Shown here: positions 9,888-20,600 of the stretch, one piece after another
How positions within the stretch are numbered: the stretch's first letter is position 1
Layout: every line of letters begins with the position of its first letter
NCBI GenBank assembly: GCA_030770545.1
Contig: JAUCMP010000053.1
Span: 1-64,000 of the forward strand
Source of the DNA: Macropodus opercularis
Taxonomy: Eukaryota; Chordata; Actinopteri; Anabantiformes; Osphronemidae
Direction of reading: 5' to 3'
Length of the DNA: 64,000 bases
Program-made: the position numbers and the translations under genes
The notes under the pieces: model-generated
Told to the model about the DNA's origin: nothing
Databases searched by the model: none
The model's input: the letters and a program-made list of their open reading frames with translations, nothing else

Positions 9888-11243
9888 ATGGCAGCTGGTG
9901 GATTTTCACCCAGGGTTGGATTACGAAATACGTTACGTTTTCAATGGAAGGACGACGAGAAGGAGGTTATGCCACGAGACGTTTTTTGTCGAGGAGTGAT
10001 CCAGGGGCAACTCAAACTGCAGGTGGCGGATGTCTACTGCCTGCAGTGGAACCAGCAGGTGAGAGCCTACGATGTTACCATGGCCACAGCTGAGACTTAT
10101 CATGCGGTGATGGGGAACTGCAATCAGCAAAGGGCGGTTTCACCTTTGTCTTTCTTCACGGTAACGAGCTTGGACAAACCAAACTTTAGGGTGGTGACGG
10201 TGCACATGTTTAATCCATATGTTACTGACTTGGCACTGGGGGAGTTTTTGGGACGTTTTGCGGAAGTGGTGTCCGCTGCACGCTTCGTGAAGGACCCGCT
10301 GGGCTACTGGACTGGGCGGCGGCAGTTTCAGGTGCTGCTGCATGAAGACAAGGACGGTGTAGACGGCTGGAAGCACCCGCCGGCATTTTTTCAATTGGGA
10401 GCAGACAGGGGATATCTGTTTTATGCCAGGCAGCCGATGTTCTGTCGGCGGTGCAAACGGCATGGGCACGTGGAAGTGGGCTGTGGGATTTTGTTTTGCA
10501 GGTTTTGTGAGAGGGAGGGGCACGACACCAACAATTGCCCGTACAACAAGGCCTGCCACGGGTGTGGTGATTTAGGCCACCTGTACAGAGACTGCCCCGG
10601 GAGGAGGAAGACATTTGCTGAGGCGGCCAGTAGAGCGAGCAGCAGGCAGGAGGACGAGATGGTGAAGAGGCAGACACCCGGTGCAGAGGAGCTCGAGGGC
10701 GCGGCGGAGGAGTCCAGCAGGGTCGAGGTCGAGGAGAGCGACGCTCTGTTGCACGAGGGGGAAGACCCCACGGCGGCACACGGCATTCCCGAAGTCCTCC
10801 ATGGGGGTGCGGGCGCCAGGAAGGAGGTGTTGGGCAGGAAAGTGCGTGGGAGAAGCCGCGGGCCGGCGCCTGAGGAGGACTGCGGAGCAGAGCGGCAGGC
10901 GATGGAGAGAGGGTCGACAACTAAGAAGATAAAAAAGGGGGAAATGCAGCTACTGGCAGCAGGTGAGGAGGGGAGCAGCAATGGAGGCCATGGTGAGCAA
11001 GGACCACAGACGGAGATGCTGTCGTCGCTGGAGGAGGGGCCAGGCTCATCGTCTGGACTGGGCACGACAGGAGTAGAGACGTTTGACTTAGACTTCGCAC
11101 TGTCACCTGGACTCCTCTCGCTCCCCACACTGGCAGAGGTGGGTCGAGAGAAGCGGGATCAACGAGAGGAAGGAGATCAGGGGGCCGAGCGCCCCTTTTC
11201 CTGGGCAGAGCAGATGGACGAAGGTGACATTTTCAAGGACTGA
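9888..11243 (+). CDS. Element B ORF1, nucleic-acid-binding (Gag-like) protein
   Basis: 451 residues from ATG at 9888. The same frame is open far upstream through the U2 and spacer sequence, which I treat as chance. CCHC knuckles lie at about residues 186-199, 204-217 and 223-236, just after a conserved region containing WTGRRQFQVLL. The later third is acidic and basic low-complexity sequence and ends with ETFDLDFALSPGLLSLP and PFSWAEQM. ORF2 begins about 95 bp further on. Confidence 0.9.
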   Translation: MAAGGFSPRVGLRNTLRFQWKDDEKEVMPRDVFCRGVIQGQLKLQVADVYCLQWNQQVRAYDVTMATAETYHAVMGNCNQQRAVSPLSFFTVTSLDKPNFRVVTVHMFNPYVTDLALGEFLGRFAEVVSAARFVKDPLGYWTGRRQFQVLLHEDKDGVDGWKHPPAFFQLGADRGYLFYARQPMFCRRCKRHGHVEVGCGILFCRFCEREGHDTNNCPYNKACHGCGDLGHLYRDCPGRRKTFAEAASRASSRQEDEMVKRQTPGAEELEGAAEESSRVEVEESDALLHEGEDPTAAHGIPEVLHGGAGARKEVLGRKVRGRSRGPAPEEDCGAERQAMERGSTTKKIKKGEMQLLAAGEEGSSNGGHGEQGPQTEMLSSLEEGPGSSSGLGTTGVETFDLDFALSPGLLSLPTLAEVGREKRDQREEGDQGAERPFSWAEQMDEGDIFKD

Positions 11244-11337
11244 AATGTTGAAAGACTCTTGGGGTTTGTTTAGCTGTGGAAGTAGGTGGGGGAGTCATTT
11301 TGAGAGGTAGGGGGTGGTGTTTTGCTATTTCAGAATC

Positions 11338-14300
11338 ATGGGGACTTTAAAGGTGGCCACGTTTAATGTAAGAGGGCTGCGTGACCCGCTAAAGCGGGCA
11401 GCTGTTTTTTTGTTTCTGAGAGGACTGAATCTTGATGTAGTTTTGTTGCAGGAAGTGCATTTGAGAGATGGGGGGGATGCGGAGCTTTTTGGGAGGGAAT
11501 GGGGGGAAGGGGGGGCTGTTTGGAGTGTGGGGGGCGTCCATTCGTCTGGGGTGGGCATTTTGTTTGGGAGGAGGCTGCGGGTGGAGCGCTCCTTTGGGGT
11601 GCAGCAGGGTAGGGTGTTGGGGGCGGATTTCAGTATGGATGGGCACCGTTTCCGGGCAATTGGGGTTTACGGGCCACAAGTAGCCTCTGAAAGGCGGGAC
11701 ATGGTGCAGGCTGTGATACCGCACTGTGCAACGAACAGAACTTTGATTGTTGGGGGAGACTGGAACGAGGATGTGGGGCAAGGTTTGGTAGGGTGGCTGG
11801 CGCCTTTTCGGGACAGGGGGTTGGTGGATGGGAGTCAGGCGGTGCAGCCACCTTTGGGTGGGCCCACCTGGCGAAACTCCCGGGGGAACGTGAGTGTGTT
11901 GGACAGGGTTTTTTTTTCACGGGCGATGGTCCTGGAGCACGGTAGAATGGTGCCCAATTTCTTTTCGGATCACTGTGGGTTGGTGTTTTCTGGGTCGGTG
12001 GGGAGTCCGGGTTTTGGGCCAGGGTATTGGAGAATGAACTGCCGCCTGTTGGAACTGGAGTCCTTCCGAGTCCAGTGTACATCTTTCCTTGAGGTATTGC
12101 TTGGGCTCAGGGAGGTCTGCGACACAGCGGGGGAGTGGTGGGAAATGGTGAAGGGGCGTTTGAGGGGGTTTTGTATTAGGTTTTCGCGGCAGAGGGCACA
12201 AGAGGAGAGAAAGGAGGTGGAGGGGTTACAGAGAACGTTGGAGTGGCAGCAAGTGGTGTTAAATGCAGGGGGAGACCCGAGGGGAGGGGTTGAGGGTAGT
12301 GTCAGGGAGCGTTTGAGGATAGTGTATGCAGAGCGGGCCAGAGCGTATTTACTGGCTAGTCGGGGAGAGTACCGCGAGTGGAACGAGGGGTGCAATGCGC
12401 GTTTTTTTGGGTCGGTCCGGGCGGCAAAGGCCCGGCAGGTATTTCAGGGTGTGCGCAGGGACGTGGGTCACGTGGTGGTGGATACTGAGGGAATGGTGGA
12501 AGCTGCAGCAGAATATTATGAGGATTTTTTTTGCGAACAGGATACAGTGGAGGAAGGGGTAGAGGGGTTTGTGGGATTGGTGGGGAGACGGGTGACAGGC
12601 GAGCAGGTTACAGGGCTTGAAGCGCCGCTCACTTTGAGTGAGCTGAAAGAGGCGCTCACTGGTATGAAAAGTCGGAAGGTCCCGGGGAGGGACGGACTGC
12701 CAGTTGAGTTTTACGTTGCATTCTGGGAACAGTTGGGGCCTGCCTTACTTGAGGTCCTCACTGAGGGCCTGCAGGAGGGAAGGTGGAGCACAACCTTTAG
12801 GGTAGGGGTGATTACACTGGTGCACAAGAGGGGTGACAGGATGGATTTGAGGAACTGGCGGCCGTTGACAATGTTGGGGGTGGATTATAAGATCCTGGCC
12901 CGGGTCCTTGCTAAGCGGCTGGGGGCGGTCCTCCCCCAGGTGGTCCATGTGGACCAGACGTGTGGAGTGGCGGGGAGGTCAGTCCAGCAGAACCTCCAGC
13001 TTGTACGTGATGCCGTGGCCTGGGCGGAGGACCGGCAGGTGCCGTTAATGGTGGTGGGATTGGATCAGGAGAAGGCTTTTGATCGGGTGCACTGGGGGTT
13101 TTTGTTTAGAGTGTTGAGAGCGATGGGGTTCGGAGAGAGGTTTGTGGGGTGGTTGGAGTGCTTGTATGCTGGGGCGAGTAGTGTGGTGAAGGTAAATGGG
13201 CACCTGAGTAGGGAGTTTGCGGTGCGGTCGGGGGTGCGACAGGGATGCCCGTTGTCGCCGCTGCTGTTTGTGCTCTACATGGAGCCGGTGGCGGCGGCAA
13301 TCAGGGCAGATCCCAGGGTGGTGGGAGCTTTAGTGCCAGGGGGGGGACTGCGGAGGACGAAGCTTACGCAGTACGCAGACGACACCACTTTGCTATTAGG
13401 GGAGGATGGGGGTCTGGTGCGGGTTTTGGAGACTTTTAGGGCTTTTGGCAGAGTGTCTGGATCACAGTTAAACCTTGGGAAGAGCATGGTGAAGTTTTTT
13501 GGGAGGTGGAAGCATCGCACGCACACGGTGGGAGGTATAGCGGTTTGTGAGGGCCCAATTAAGATTTTGGGAGTGCTGTATGAGACAGCCAATAGTGCGG
13601 CTCTGAACTGGACGGAGAGGTTGGCAAAAGTCCGGGCAAAGCTTGGGCTCTGGAAGGCGCGCCAGCTGACGCTGACGGGGAAGGTGTTGGTGCTAAAAGC
13701 GGATGTCCTGGCATCCTTGCTGCACCTAGCGAGCGTCTTCCCGCTGCCGAGAGCCATGCGACGGATTTTGGTCGGTGCTGTGTTTGATTTTGTGTGGGGT
13801 GGGAGGTATGAATGGGTAGCACGTAGACGCATGGGGGCGGGGATCGGGGAGGGGGGGCGGGATGTCCCTGACCTTCCTCTCAAGCTGGACGTTTTCTTTG
13901 TCACGTCTTTACTCAGAGGGCTGACGACAGTGGGGGGGCACCCGGTGGGTCAGGGGTTGCGGTTTTATTTTTCCTACCCCGCAAGGGGTCTCATAGAGTG
14001 GTCTCATCTGGTGCCCAAAGCGGAAAGGCTCCCATGGCATTTTGCACATGCGGCGCGGTGGCTTCGGGAACACCCGGAGATCTTGAAGGATGGGGTGTGG
14101 CGGGATCAGAGGAGAGCTTACGATGTGATCAGGGGAAAATGGGGTCTGCAGCCACTGCCTGGGGTCCCCCCCAGCACGTGGCGTGAAGTGCAACGGCCAG
14201 GGCTAGATAATGGACTAAAAGACCTAAACTGGTTGTGCCTGCACAAATGCCTCCCGGTGCGAGAGAAGATGCACCGGCACGGGCTGAGCAGGTCACCAGT

Positions 14301-14673
14301 CTGCCCGAGGCCACACTGTATGGCAGAGGAGACAGTGCGTCATGTGATGTGGGACTGCAGCTTTGCAGGGGTGGTGTGGGCAAGGGTGGAGAGGTTGTTA
14401 CTGCGGCTGGGAGTGTGTGGGATGGTGACGTGGGATGCGGTGGAAAGAGGGTCGGGGATGGGCGGACAAGCATGGCTAGTGATTAGTCTGTGTAAAAAGG
14501 GATTGTGGAAGGCGCGTCAGGAAGTGGCGAAGGGACGGAAGGGAGCCACAGTGGAGGCAGTGGTGAGTAGGGTGGAATGGGAGGTGCGTGAACGGGCAAA
14601 GTGGGACATGGAGAGGTGGGGTTTTCACGCGGCCAAAGAAAAGTGGAAGGGGTGGTTGGAAGAAAGGGGGTGA
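11338..14673 (+). CDS. Element B ORF2, endonuclease-reverse transcriptase
   Basis: 1,111 residues, uninterrupted. It nicks the target and copies the element RNA at the nick (target-primed reverse transcription). The N-terminal APE-type endonuclease shows TFNVRGLRD, QEVHLRD, GGDWNE and SDHCGL (about residue 210). The reverse transcriptase shows GRDGLPVEFY (about 450), NWRPLTML, GLDQEKAFDRVHW, SGVRQGCPLSPLLF and the catalytic YADD at 13372-13383 (residue 679). A C-terminal CX4CX7HX4C finger lies near residue 988. The layout fits the Tx1 group of the L1 clade. All key residues I can check are present. Confidence 0.92.
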   Translation: MGTLKVATFNVRGLRDPLKRAAVFLFLRGLNLDVVLLQEVHLRDGGDAELFGREWGEGGAVWSVGGVHSSGVGILFGRRLRVERSFGVQQGRVLGADFSMDGHRFRAIGVYGPQVASERRDMVQAVIPHCATNRTLIVGGDWNEDVGQGLVGWLAPFRDRGLVDGSQAVQPPLGGPTWRNSRGNVSVLDRVFFSRAMVLEHGRMVPNFFSDHCGLVFSGSVGSPGFGPGYWRMNCRLLELESFRVQCTSFLEVLLGLREVCDTAGEWWEMVKGRLRGFCIRFSRQRAQEERKEVEGLQRTLEWQQVVLNAGGDPRGGVEGSVRERLRIVYAERARAYLLASRGEYREWNEGCNARFFGSVRAAKARQVFQGVRRDVGHVVVDTEGMVEAAAEYYEDFFCEQDTVEEGVEGFVGLVGRRVTGEQVTGLEAPLTLSELKEALTGMKSRKVPGRDGLPVEFYVAFWEQLGPALLEVLTEGLQEGRWSTTFRVGVITLVHKRGDRMDLRNWRPLTMLGVDYKILARVLAKRLGAVLPQVVHVDQTCGVAGRSVQQNLQLVRDAVAWAEDRQVPLMVVGLDQEKAFDRVHWGFLFRVLRAMGFGERFVGWLECLYAGASSVVKVNGHLSREFAVRSGVRQGCPLSPLLFVLYMEPVAAAIRADPRVVGALVPGGGLRRTKLTQYADDTTLLLGEDGGLVRVLETFRAFGRVSGSQLNLGKSMVKFFGRWKHRTHTVGGIAVCEGPIKILGVLYETANSAALNWTERLAKVRAKLGLWKARQLTLTGKVLVLKADVLASLLHLASVFPLPRAMRRILVGAVFDFVWGGRYEWVARRRMGAGIGEGGRDVPDLPLKLDVFFVTSLLRGLTTVGGHPVGQGLRFYFSYPARGLIEWSHLVPKAERLPWHFAHAARWLREHPEILKDGVWRDQRRAYDVIRGKWGLQPLPGVPPSTWREVQRPGLDNGLKDLNWLCLHKCLPVREKMHRHGLSRSPVCPRPHCMAEETVRHVMWDCSFAGVVWARVERLLLRLGVCGMVTWDAVERGSGMGGQAWLVISLCKKGLWKARQEVAKGRKGATVEAVVSRVEWEVRERAKWDMERWGFHAAKEKWKGWLEERG

Positions 14674-14882
14674 GGGGATTGAGGGACGGGAAACAGGAGG
14701 AGGAGGAGGGGTAAGGGGGAATCTTGGGGAATGGGAAAGTATGCAATGTTTGTTAAATGTGGAAATCTGTTGTGTAACTGATGATAAGTGTGAGTTGAAC
14801 AGTTAATGGTTATTGAGCTATAAGTGCTTCTTGATTTGTAGTATGGTTTGTGTCTCTTTTGTTTTGTGTTCTAATTTGCTGA

Positions 14883-14923
<41 letters not shown>
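14674..14923 (+). other. Element B 3' UTR and poly(A)
   Basis: A short 3' UTR ending CTGAATAAA and running into about 40 A. It shares GAGTTGAACAGTTAAT with the 3' UTR of element D. Confidence 0.8.
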
Positions 14924-14928
<5 letters not shown>

Positions 14929-15074
14929 TTCTTATCAGTTTAATATCTGATACGTCCCCTATCCGGGGACCATATATTAAATTGCTTTTTGGAGCAGGGA
15001 GGTGGAACAGGGGCTTGCTCCGTCCACTCCACGCATCGACCTGGTATTGCAGCGCTTCTGGGAATGGTACACCC
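14924..15074 (+). pseudogene. RNU2: U2 snRNA gene, 3' fragment after element B
   Basis: U2 nt 38-188 after the poly(A) of element B. It carries CTATCCGGGG and the 3'-end variant GGGAATGGTACACCC, more divergence than in intact copies, consistent with loss of constraint. Confidence 0.94.
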
Positions 15075-15393
15075 CCACAATCTGTGTTCAACGCCAAGCC
15101 ATTGTCATTGCGCTCCGCTCTGTCGGGCTCACCTTCTGTCCAGCCTATGGGCTTTCCTGTGTAAAAAGGCAGCAATGCATGATGGGACAAGTTTGCTCCC
15201 CTTTGAGAGAAAACAACAAGACAGAGAAAGAACAGCGACTAACGTTCGCCAGCCTTTACTGAAAAGTACCGCTCGTGTGGTCAACTGGTGCAGACCGGTA
15301 GGCTCCGCAAAGCTGCCTTCTTCCCACTGTCAGCACCGTCAGTGAGCGTGGTTAGTCCCGGAGAGAGCTCCCTGAGTGCGAGCGGAGCAAGTC

Positions 15394-15557
15394 ATACTTA
15401 CCTGGCAGGGGAGATACCATGATCAAGAAGGTGGTTCACCCAGGGCGAGGCTCAGCCATTGCACACCGGCTGTCTGACCCCTGCGAATTCCCCAAATGCG
15501 GGAATCTCGACTGCATAATTTGTGGTAGTGGGGGACTGCGTTCGCGCTCTCCCCTCG
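15394..15557 (+). ncRNA. RNU1: U1 small nuclear RNA gene
   Basis: Matches the reference RNA, including an intact Sm site, although its spacer belongs to the type II subfamily. It lies between elements B and C. Confidence 0.95.
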
Positions 15558-16074
15558 TCAGCTGTCAAAGACAAAAGCCTAGTCGTGAGCCACTCTGATT
15601 GCACAGAGCCTATCGGGTGCATGGCTCCGGGCAAGGGGAGGGGCCTAGCAAGCGGCGATAGCTGGGCCTCCGTGACGGCTGTGGCTGGGAAGATGAGGGG
15701 CCTCTGCTTCGCTTTGAGGCCCGGGCCATCTTCGCTCCGGTTTCTCTTCATAACGCACAAGTCTTTCGCCTTTTACTAAAGATTTCCGTGGAGAGGAACT
15801 CAAACGGGTTGAGTCAATTTTTGCTGGGCTTTGCCCCTCGGCAGAGCCGCCAGAGTTTTGTGAAAGTAACAGAGAAATACGCCGGCGTCGAGAGACGACC
15901 CCTCCCAAGTCTTTCTCGTGGCCTCGCGTTTTGTGCACGCAGAGCTGCAGAGTGTCCTGCTTGTGTCACTTTATATGCGTGAGTGTCAATCAATCAATCA
16001 GTTCAACACACTGCACCGCGACCAGCGAGGGGCGCCCAAAAGAGGCGGCCTCTGGCATCACGAGCATGCAGGTC

Positions 16075-16107
16075 ATCGCTTCTCGGCCTTTTGGCTAAGA
16101 TCAAGTG
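16075..16107 (+). pseudogene. RNU2: U2 snRNA gene, 5' fragment interrupted by element C
   Basis: The first 33 nt of U2 ending at AAGATCAAGTG, with the same 5' junction as element A although the upstream spacer belongs to the other subfamily. Confidence 0.95.
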
Positions 16108-16141
16108 GAGTAATTTTGGGGATTTGAGAGTTTTCTTTTCC

Positions 16142-17557
16142 ATGGCGGCTTCAAGTGATGGAGGAACTTCGCCCAGGGTTGGACTACGACACACTATTAG
16201 ATTTCAATGGAATGGTGAAGGACGGGAGGTCATGCCTAGAGATGTTTTTTGTCGCAGGGTGATCAAGGAGCAACTGAATTTAAAGGTAGAAGATGTTTTT
16301 TGTTTGCATTGGAACATGCAGGTGAAGGCCTATGATGTGACTTTAACCACAGCTGAAATCCATCGTGCTGTGTTGACCAGCTGTTCCAAATTAGCTGGTG
16401 AATGCCCTCTTTCTTTTTTTTCAACGGTTAGTTTGGATAAACCTAACTTCAGAACCATCACTGTTCATACGTTTAATCCTTACGTTTCGGACCAGGCTTT
16501 GAGTGACTTTTTGGGAAGGTTTTCTGAAGTTGTGTCAGCAGCAAAGTACATCAGGGACCCTTTGGGTTTTTGGACTGGTCGGAGACAGTTTCAGGTCCTG
16601 TTACGACAGGACAAGGAAGGTATTGGCGGTTGGAGACACCCTCCTGCTGTGTTCCAATTGGGAGCAGATAGAGGTTACCTTTTTTATTCGAGGCAGCCTC
16701 CTTTCTGCAGGCGTTGCAGGGCGCATGGACACGTGGAGGCCGGCTGTAACAGTGTGAGCTGCCGTTATTGTGAAAAGGAGGGACACGATGCAAGCACCTG
16801 CCCTTTTTACAGACTGTGTCATGGTTGCGGGGAGCCCGGACATTTGTATAGGGATTGCCCTGGACGGAGAAGGACTTTTGCGGAAGTGGTAAACCGAGCA
16901 GTCAGAGCGGACGTGGACGTTGCTGAAGATACTTATGGCCAGGCAATGCCGGGCCCTGCACGAGCGGGAGACGATCCTGCACTGAGTTCTATGGCTTTGG
17001 GGGGGGAGAGCATACAGGAGGGTGTTTTGGATGATGCTGAAGAGTCTGGATTGCAGGGCTGGGATGGTATCAACCAAGGGGCAAGTCGGGGCTCAGCTGT
17101 TTCGTTGGGAGTGAAGAGTGGTTTCCCTGTGAGTGAACAAGCTCTGGGGCCTAGGAAGGAGAAGATGCGCAGGGGTCGTCGAGCCGCTGCTGAAGGAGAT
17201 GGAGAGGAGGTGGAGCAAGATGTTGGGGGGAGGTCGCTGAAGAAAACAAAGGGGTTGGAGGACCATCGAGTAAAAGGGGGGGGTGAAACGGGGGTCCTGG
17301 GACAAGAAGAGGTGGACCAGGTCCTGCAGGCTCTACCAGCGGTGGAGGGAGAAGTAGCGTTGAGCCTTTCAGCTACATTGGGGCCTACAGACCTAGAGAC
17401 TTTTGGCCTGGATGTCGCCTTATCGTCCGATTCGCTGTCTCTCCCTACTGTGGAGGGAGTGGGGTGTGTGGGGCAAGAGCAGCAACCGGAGGGGACTCCT
17501 GGGGGGTTTTTCTCATGGGCGGAGCAGATGGAGGAGGGAGATAATTATGGGCACTGA
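16142..17557 (+). CDS. Element C ORF1, nucleic-acid-binding (Gag-like) protein
   Basis: 471 residues from the ATG in CCATGGCGG. The layout is that of the element A protein: SPRVGLRHT near the N terminus, three CCHC knuckles at about residues 189-239, a low-complexity middle, and a C terminus with LETFGLDVALSSDSLSLPT and FFSWAEQM. ORF2 starts about 126 bp downstream. The frame is undisrupted. Confidence 0.9.
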   Translation: MAASSDGGTSPRVGLRHTIRFQWNGEGREVMPRDVFCRRVIKEQLNLKVEDVFCLHWNMQVKAYDVTLTTAEIHRAVLTSCSKLAGECPLSFFSTVSLDKPNFRTITVHTFNPYVSDQALSDFLGRFSEVVSAAKYIRDPLGFWTGRRQFQVLLRQDKEGIGGWRHPPAVFQLGADRGYLFYSRQPPFCRRCRAHGHVEAGCNSVSCRYCEKEGHDASTCPFYRLCHGCGEPGHLYRDCPGRRRTFAEVVNRAVRADVDVAEDTYGQAMPGPARAGDDPALSSMALGGESIQEGVLDDAEESGLQGWDGINQGASRGSAVSLGVKSGFPVSEQALGPRKEKMRRGRRAAAEGDGEEVEQDVGGRSLKKTKGLEDHRVKGGGETGVLGQEEVDQVLQALPAVEGEVALSLSATLGPTDLETFGLDVALSSDSLSLPTVEGVGCVGQEQQPEGTPGGFFSWAEQMEEGDNYGH

Positions 17558-17683
17558 TGTTAATGATGCTGACAAAGATTTTGTGTGTTTTGGCTGCAAT
17601 ATGGGGCTGTACGGGTATGGATGGAGGTGGTTTTTTTGTTTGTTTTTAGTTTTTTTGGTTTGTTTTTGTTCTTGTTTGTTCTC

Positions 17684-20600
17684 ATGGTGCAGTTTATAAG
17701 AGTGGGTACGTTTAATGTCAGAGGTTTGCGAGATCACTTAAAGCGAGCGGCTGTGTTTGAGTTCATAAGGGGTCAGAAATTATCTGTGTGTTTTCTACAG
17801 GAAACTCATTTGCGGGATAGGCAGGATGTGGAGCGATTTGGGAGGGATTGGGGTGGTGTGGGGGGGTCAGTGTGGAGTGTTGGGGGGGTCCACTCATCGG
17901 GTGTGGGTATATTGTTTGGAAGAGGGGTACGAGTTGAGCGCTCTTTTGTCGTGATACAAGGCAGGGTGATGGGGGCGGATTTAGAATATGGTGGTTCCAG
18001 TTTTCGGGTCATGGTGGTGTATGGGTCACAGGTGCGGGCAGAGAGGTTGAAAATGGTCGAGGATTTGATTCCTCACTGTGCAACAAATAGGACTATTATA
18101 CTGGGGGGGGACTGGAATGAGGTCCCGGGGGGTGGTGGTGGGTGGTTGGCTCCACTCATTTCACTCGGCTTGGTCGATGGGGGTCATATGGTGAGGCCGG
18201 GTCTGGTGGGGCCCACGTGGCGTAACACCAGAGGGATGTCCAGCCGTTTGGATTATATTTTGTTCACCCGGTCCATGGTTTTGGAGTGTGGGAATGTGGT
18301 GCCTTCTTTTTTTCTGACCACTGTGGCCTGGTGTTTCAGGGGGTAATGGGGGATCCGGTGTTTGGGCCGGGTTATTGGAAATTGAATTGTAGCATTCTAA
18401 GGGAGAAGGCATTTAGGACAGAGTGTAGGTCTTTCCTGCAGGGTCTCTTGTGTCTTCGGCCAATAAGTGGCACCGCGGCGGGTTGGTGGGATGAGGTGAA
18501 ACGACGAGTTAGGCTTTTTTGCATTGAGTATTCAAAGCGTAGAGCTAGGGTCAAGAGGGCAGCGGAGCGGGAGCTGCAAAGGCTTATGGAATGGGGGCAG
18601 GTTTTAGCCAATTCTGGGGGGGGTTTGGATGAAGGGGAGCAGGGACGGATTAAAGATCAGCTAAGGATGGCTTATGAGAACCGGGCGAGGGCTTTTCTCT
18701 CCACAAAAAGGAAAGAATTTGGGGAGTGGAATGAAAAATGCACGGCACAGTTTTTTGCCTCGGTGCGTGCGGCTAGGGTACGTAGGGTGTTTAAGGGGGT
18801 ACGGTTGGGTAGTGGGAAGGTTGTGACACACGCAGACGGCATGGTAGAGGCTGTTGCACATTACTACCGTGGTTTTTATGAGGGAATCACGGTAGAGGTG
18901 GAGGGGCTCGGTGGTTTTGTTGACTTAGTGGGGAATCGGGTGTCCCCGGAGCAGGCGGCAGCTTTGGGTGCCCCTTTATTGTTAGCAGAGTTAACAAAAG
19001 CACTTGCGGGGATGAAACGTGGCAAGGTTCCGGGCATTGATGGGCTGCCAGTTGAGTTTTATGCTATGTTTTGGGATTGCTTGGGGCCTGCCCTTCTGGA
19101 AGTTCTGTCGGAGGGGCTGCAGGTGGGGGAGTGGGGGAAAACTTTTAAGGTTGGGGTAATTTCGTTGCTGTATAAGGATGGGGATGAGATGGATTTGCAA
19201 AATTGGCGGCCTTTGACAATGCTGAGCGTCGACTACAAACTTTTGACTAAGGCTTTGGCTAATCGTCTTGGTGCAGTCTTACCGGGTGCGGTTCATATGG
19301 ATCAGACATGTGGGGTGGTGGGTCGGTCGATACGTCAGAACCTTCAATTGATTAGGGATATCACAGCTTGGGTGGAGGATAGAAACATGCCGCTTATGGT
19401 GGTGGGTTTGGACCAGGCAAAGGCTTTCGACAGGGTTCACTGGGGTTTTCTGTTTAAGGTTCTGAAGGGAATGGGGTTCGGTGATGTTTTTGTCAGGTGG
19501 TTGGAGTCGCTATATGTTGGTGCGAGCAGTGTGGTAGGGGTGAATGGGAATCTGAGTGGGGAGTTTGTAGTGCGGTCTGGGGTGAGGCAGGGCTGCCCTC
19601 TGTCTCCGTTGCTTTTTGTATTGTATATGGAACCTGTGGCGGCAGCTATTAGGGCAGAAGTGGGGGTGAGGGGGGCTTTGGTCCCAGGGGGCGGGGGGGA
19701 GCGGATAAAGGTATCGCAGTATGCGGATGACACAACGCTGCTGCTGGATGATGACTGTAGCCTAGTGCAAGCGTTGGAGATATTCCAGCAGTTTGGGAGG
19801 GTGTCGGGCTCTCGGCTGAACCTCCATAAGAGCAAAGTGAAGTTTTTCGGCCGGTGGAAGAAGCGTGTGGATGCCCCAGGGGGCCTGCAGGTGTGTCAGG
19901 GTTCAATAAGGATCCTGGGGGTTTTGTTTGACGTCTCTAATTGTGCTTCGCTAAACTGGACAAAGACATTGGCCCGAGCTGTAACTAAGCTAGCTCTGTG
20001 GAAGTCTAGGAGGTTGACGTTGGTGGGGAAAATCCTGGTGCTTAAGGCTGATGTGCTGTCATCGTTGCTTCACTTGGCTTATGTTTATCCTTTGCCAAAG
20101 AGCATGAGGCGATATTTGACTCGCCATGTTTTTGATTTCTTGTGGGGCGGGAGGTATGAATGGGTGGCTAGGAAATGTATGTTGGCTGGGATAGAGGATG
20201 GAGGCAGGGATGTCCCAGATTTTCCTTTGAAATTGGACGTAATCTTTATGACAACCTTGTTACAAGGGGTGGTTTTGGGGGGGTCACATCCGTTTGTTTG
20301 CGGCCTGCGTTATTTCTTTTCGTATTCTGTTAGGGGCCTCGTCCCATGGTCAAATGCAGGGCCGCGGTCTGAGCAGCGGCCTTGGCATTTTGAGTATGCT
20401 GCTCAATGGCTAAAGCTGCACCCAGAGACGCTGAAGGAGGGAATTTGGAGGGATCAGCGGAGTTTGTACAGAGCAATCAGAGAGAAGGTCGCTCAGCGGC
20501 CTTTATTGCAGGTGCCCTCTGCTACATGGCAGCTGGCCCAAATGGCAGGACTGGACAATGGCCTGAAGGACCTCAATTGGCTGTGCTTACACAACTGCCT

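Larger units (their letters stand above)
9842..14923 (+). mobile_element. Element B: full-length U2-specific Keno-like LINE
   Basis: About 5.1 kb with both ORFs open, a 3' UTR of about 210 bp and a poly(A) of about 40. The 3' junction is at U2 nt 38, the same as A, C and D. The 5' junction is at U2 nt 82, so nt 38-82 is duplicated. Its proteins and UTRs differ clearly from A and C, so it is a separate subfamily; D is its relative. It is a candidate active element. Confidence 0.9.
1..15074 (+). repeat. U1-U2 snRNA tandem array, type I block (left)
   Basis: Head-to-tail units of 1,354 bp, each with one U1 and one U2 gene on the + strand. U1 starts lie at 207, 1561, 4843, 6197, 7551 and 8905. 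In each unit U2 starts 855 bp after U1, and the next U1 starts 499 bp after U2. The 691-bp U1-U2 spacer and the 311-bp U2-U1 spacer hold no gene I recognise beyond snRNA promoter and 3'-end elements. Units differ by only a few substitutions, as expected of an array kept uniform by concerted evolution. Retrotransposons A and B interrupt two of the U2 genes. Confidence 0.95.
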
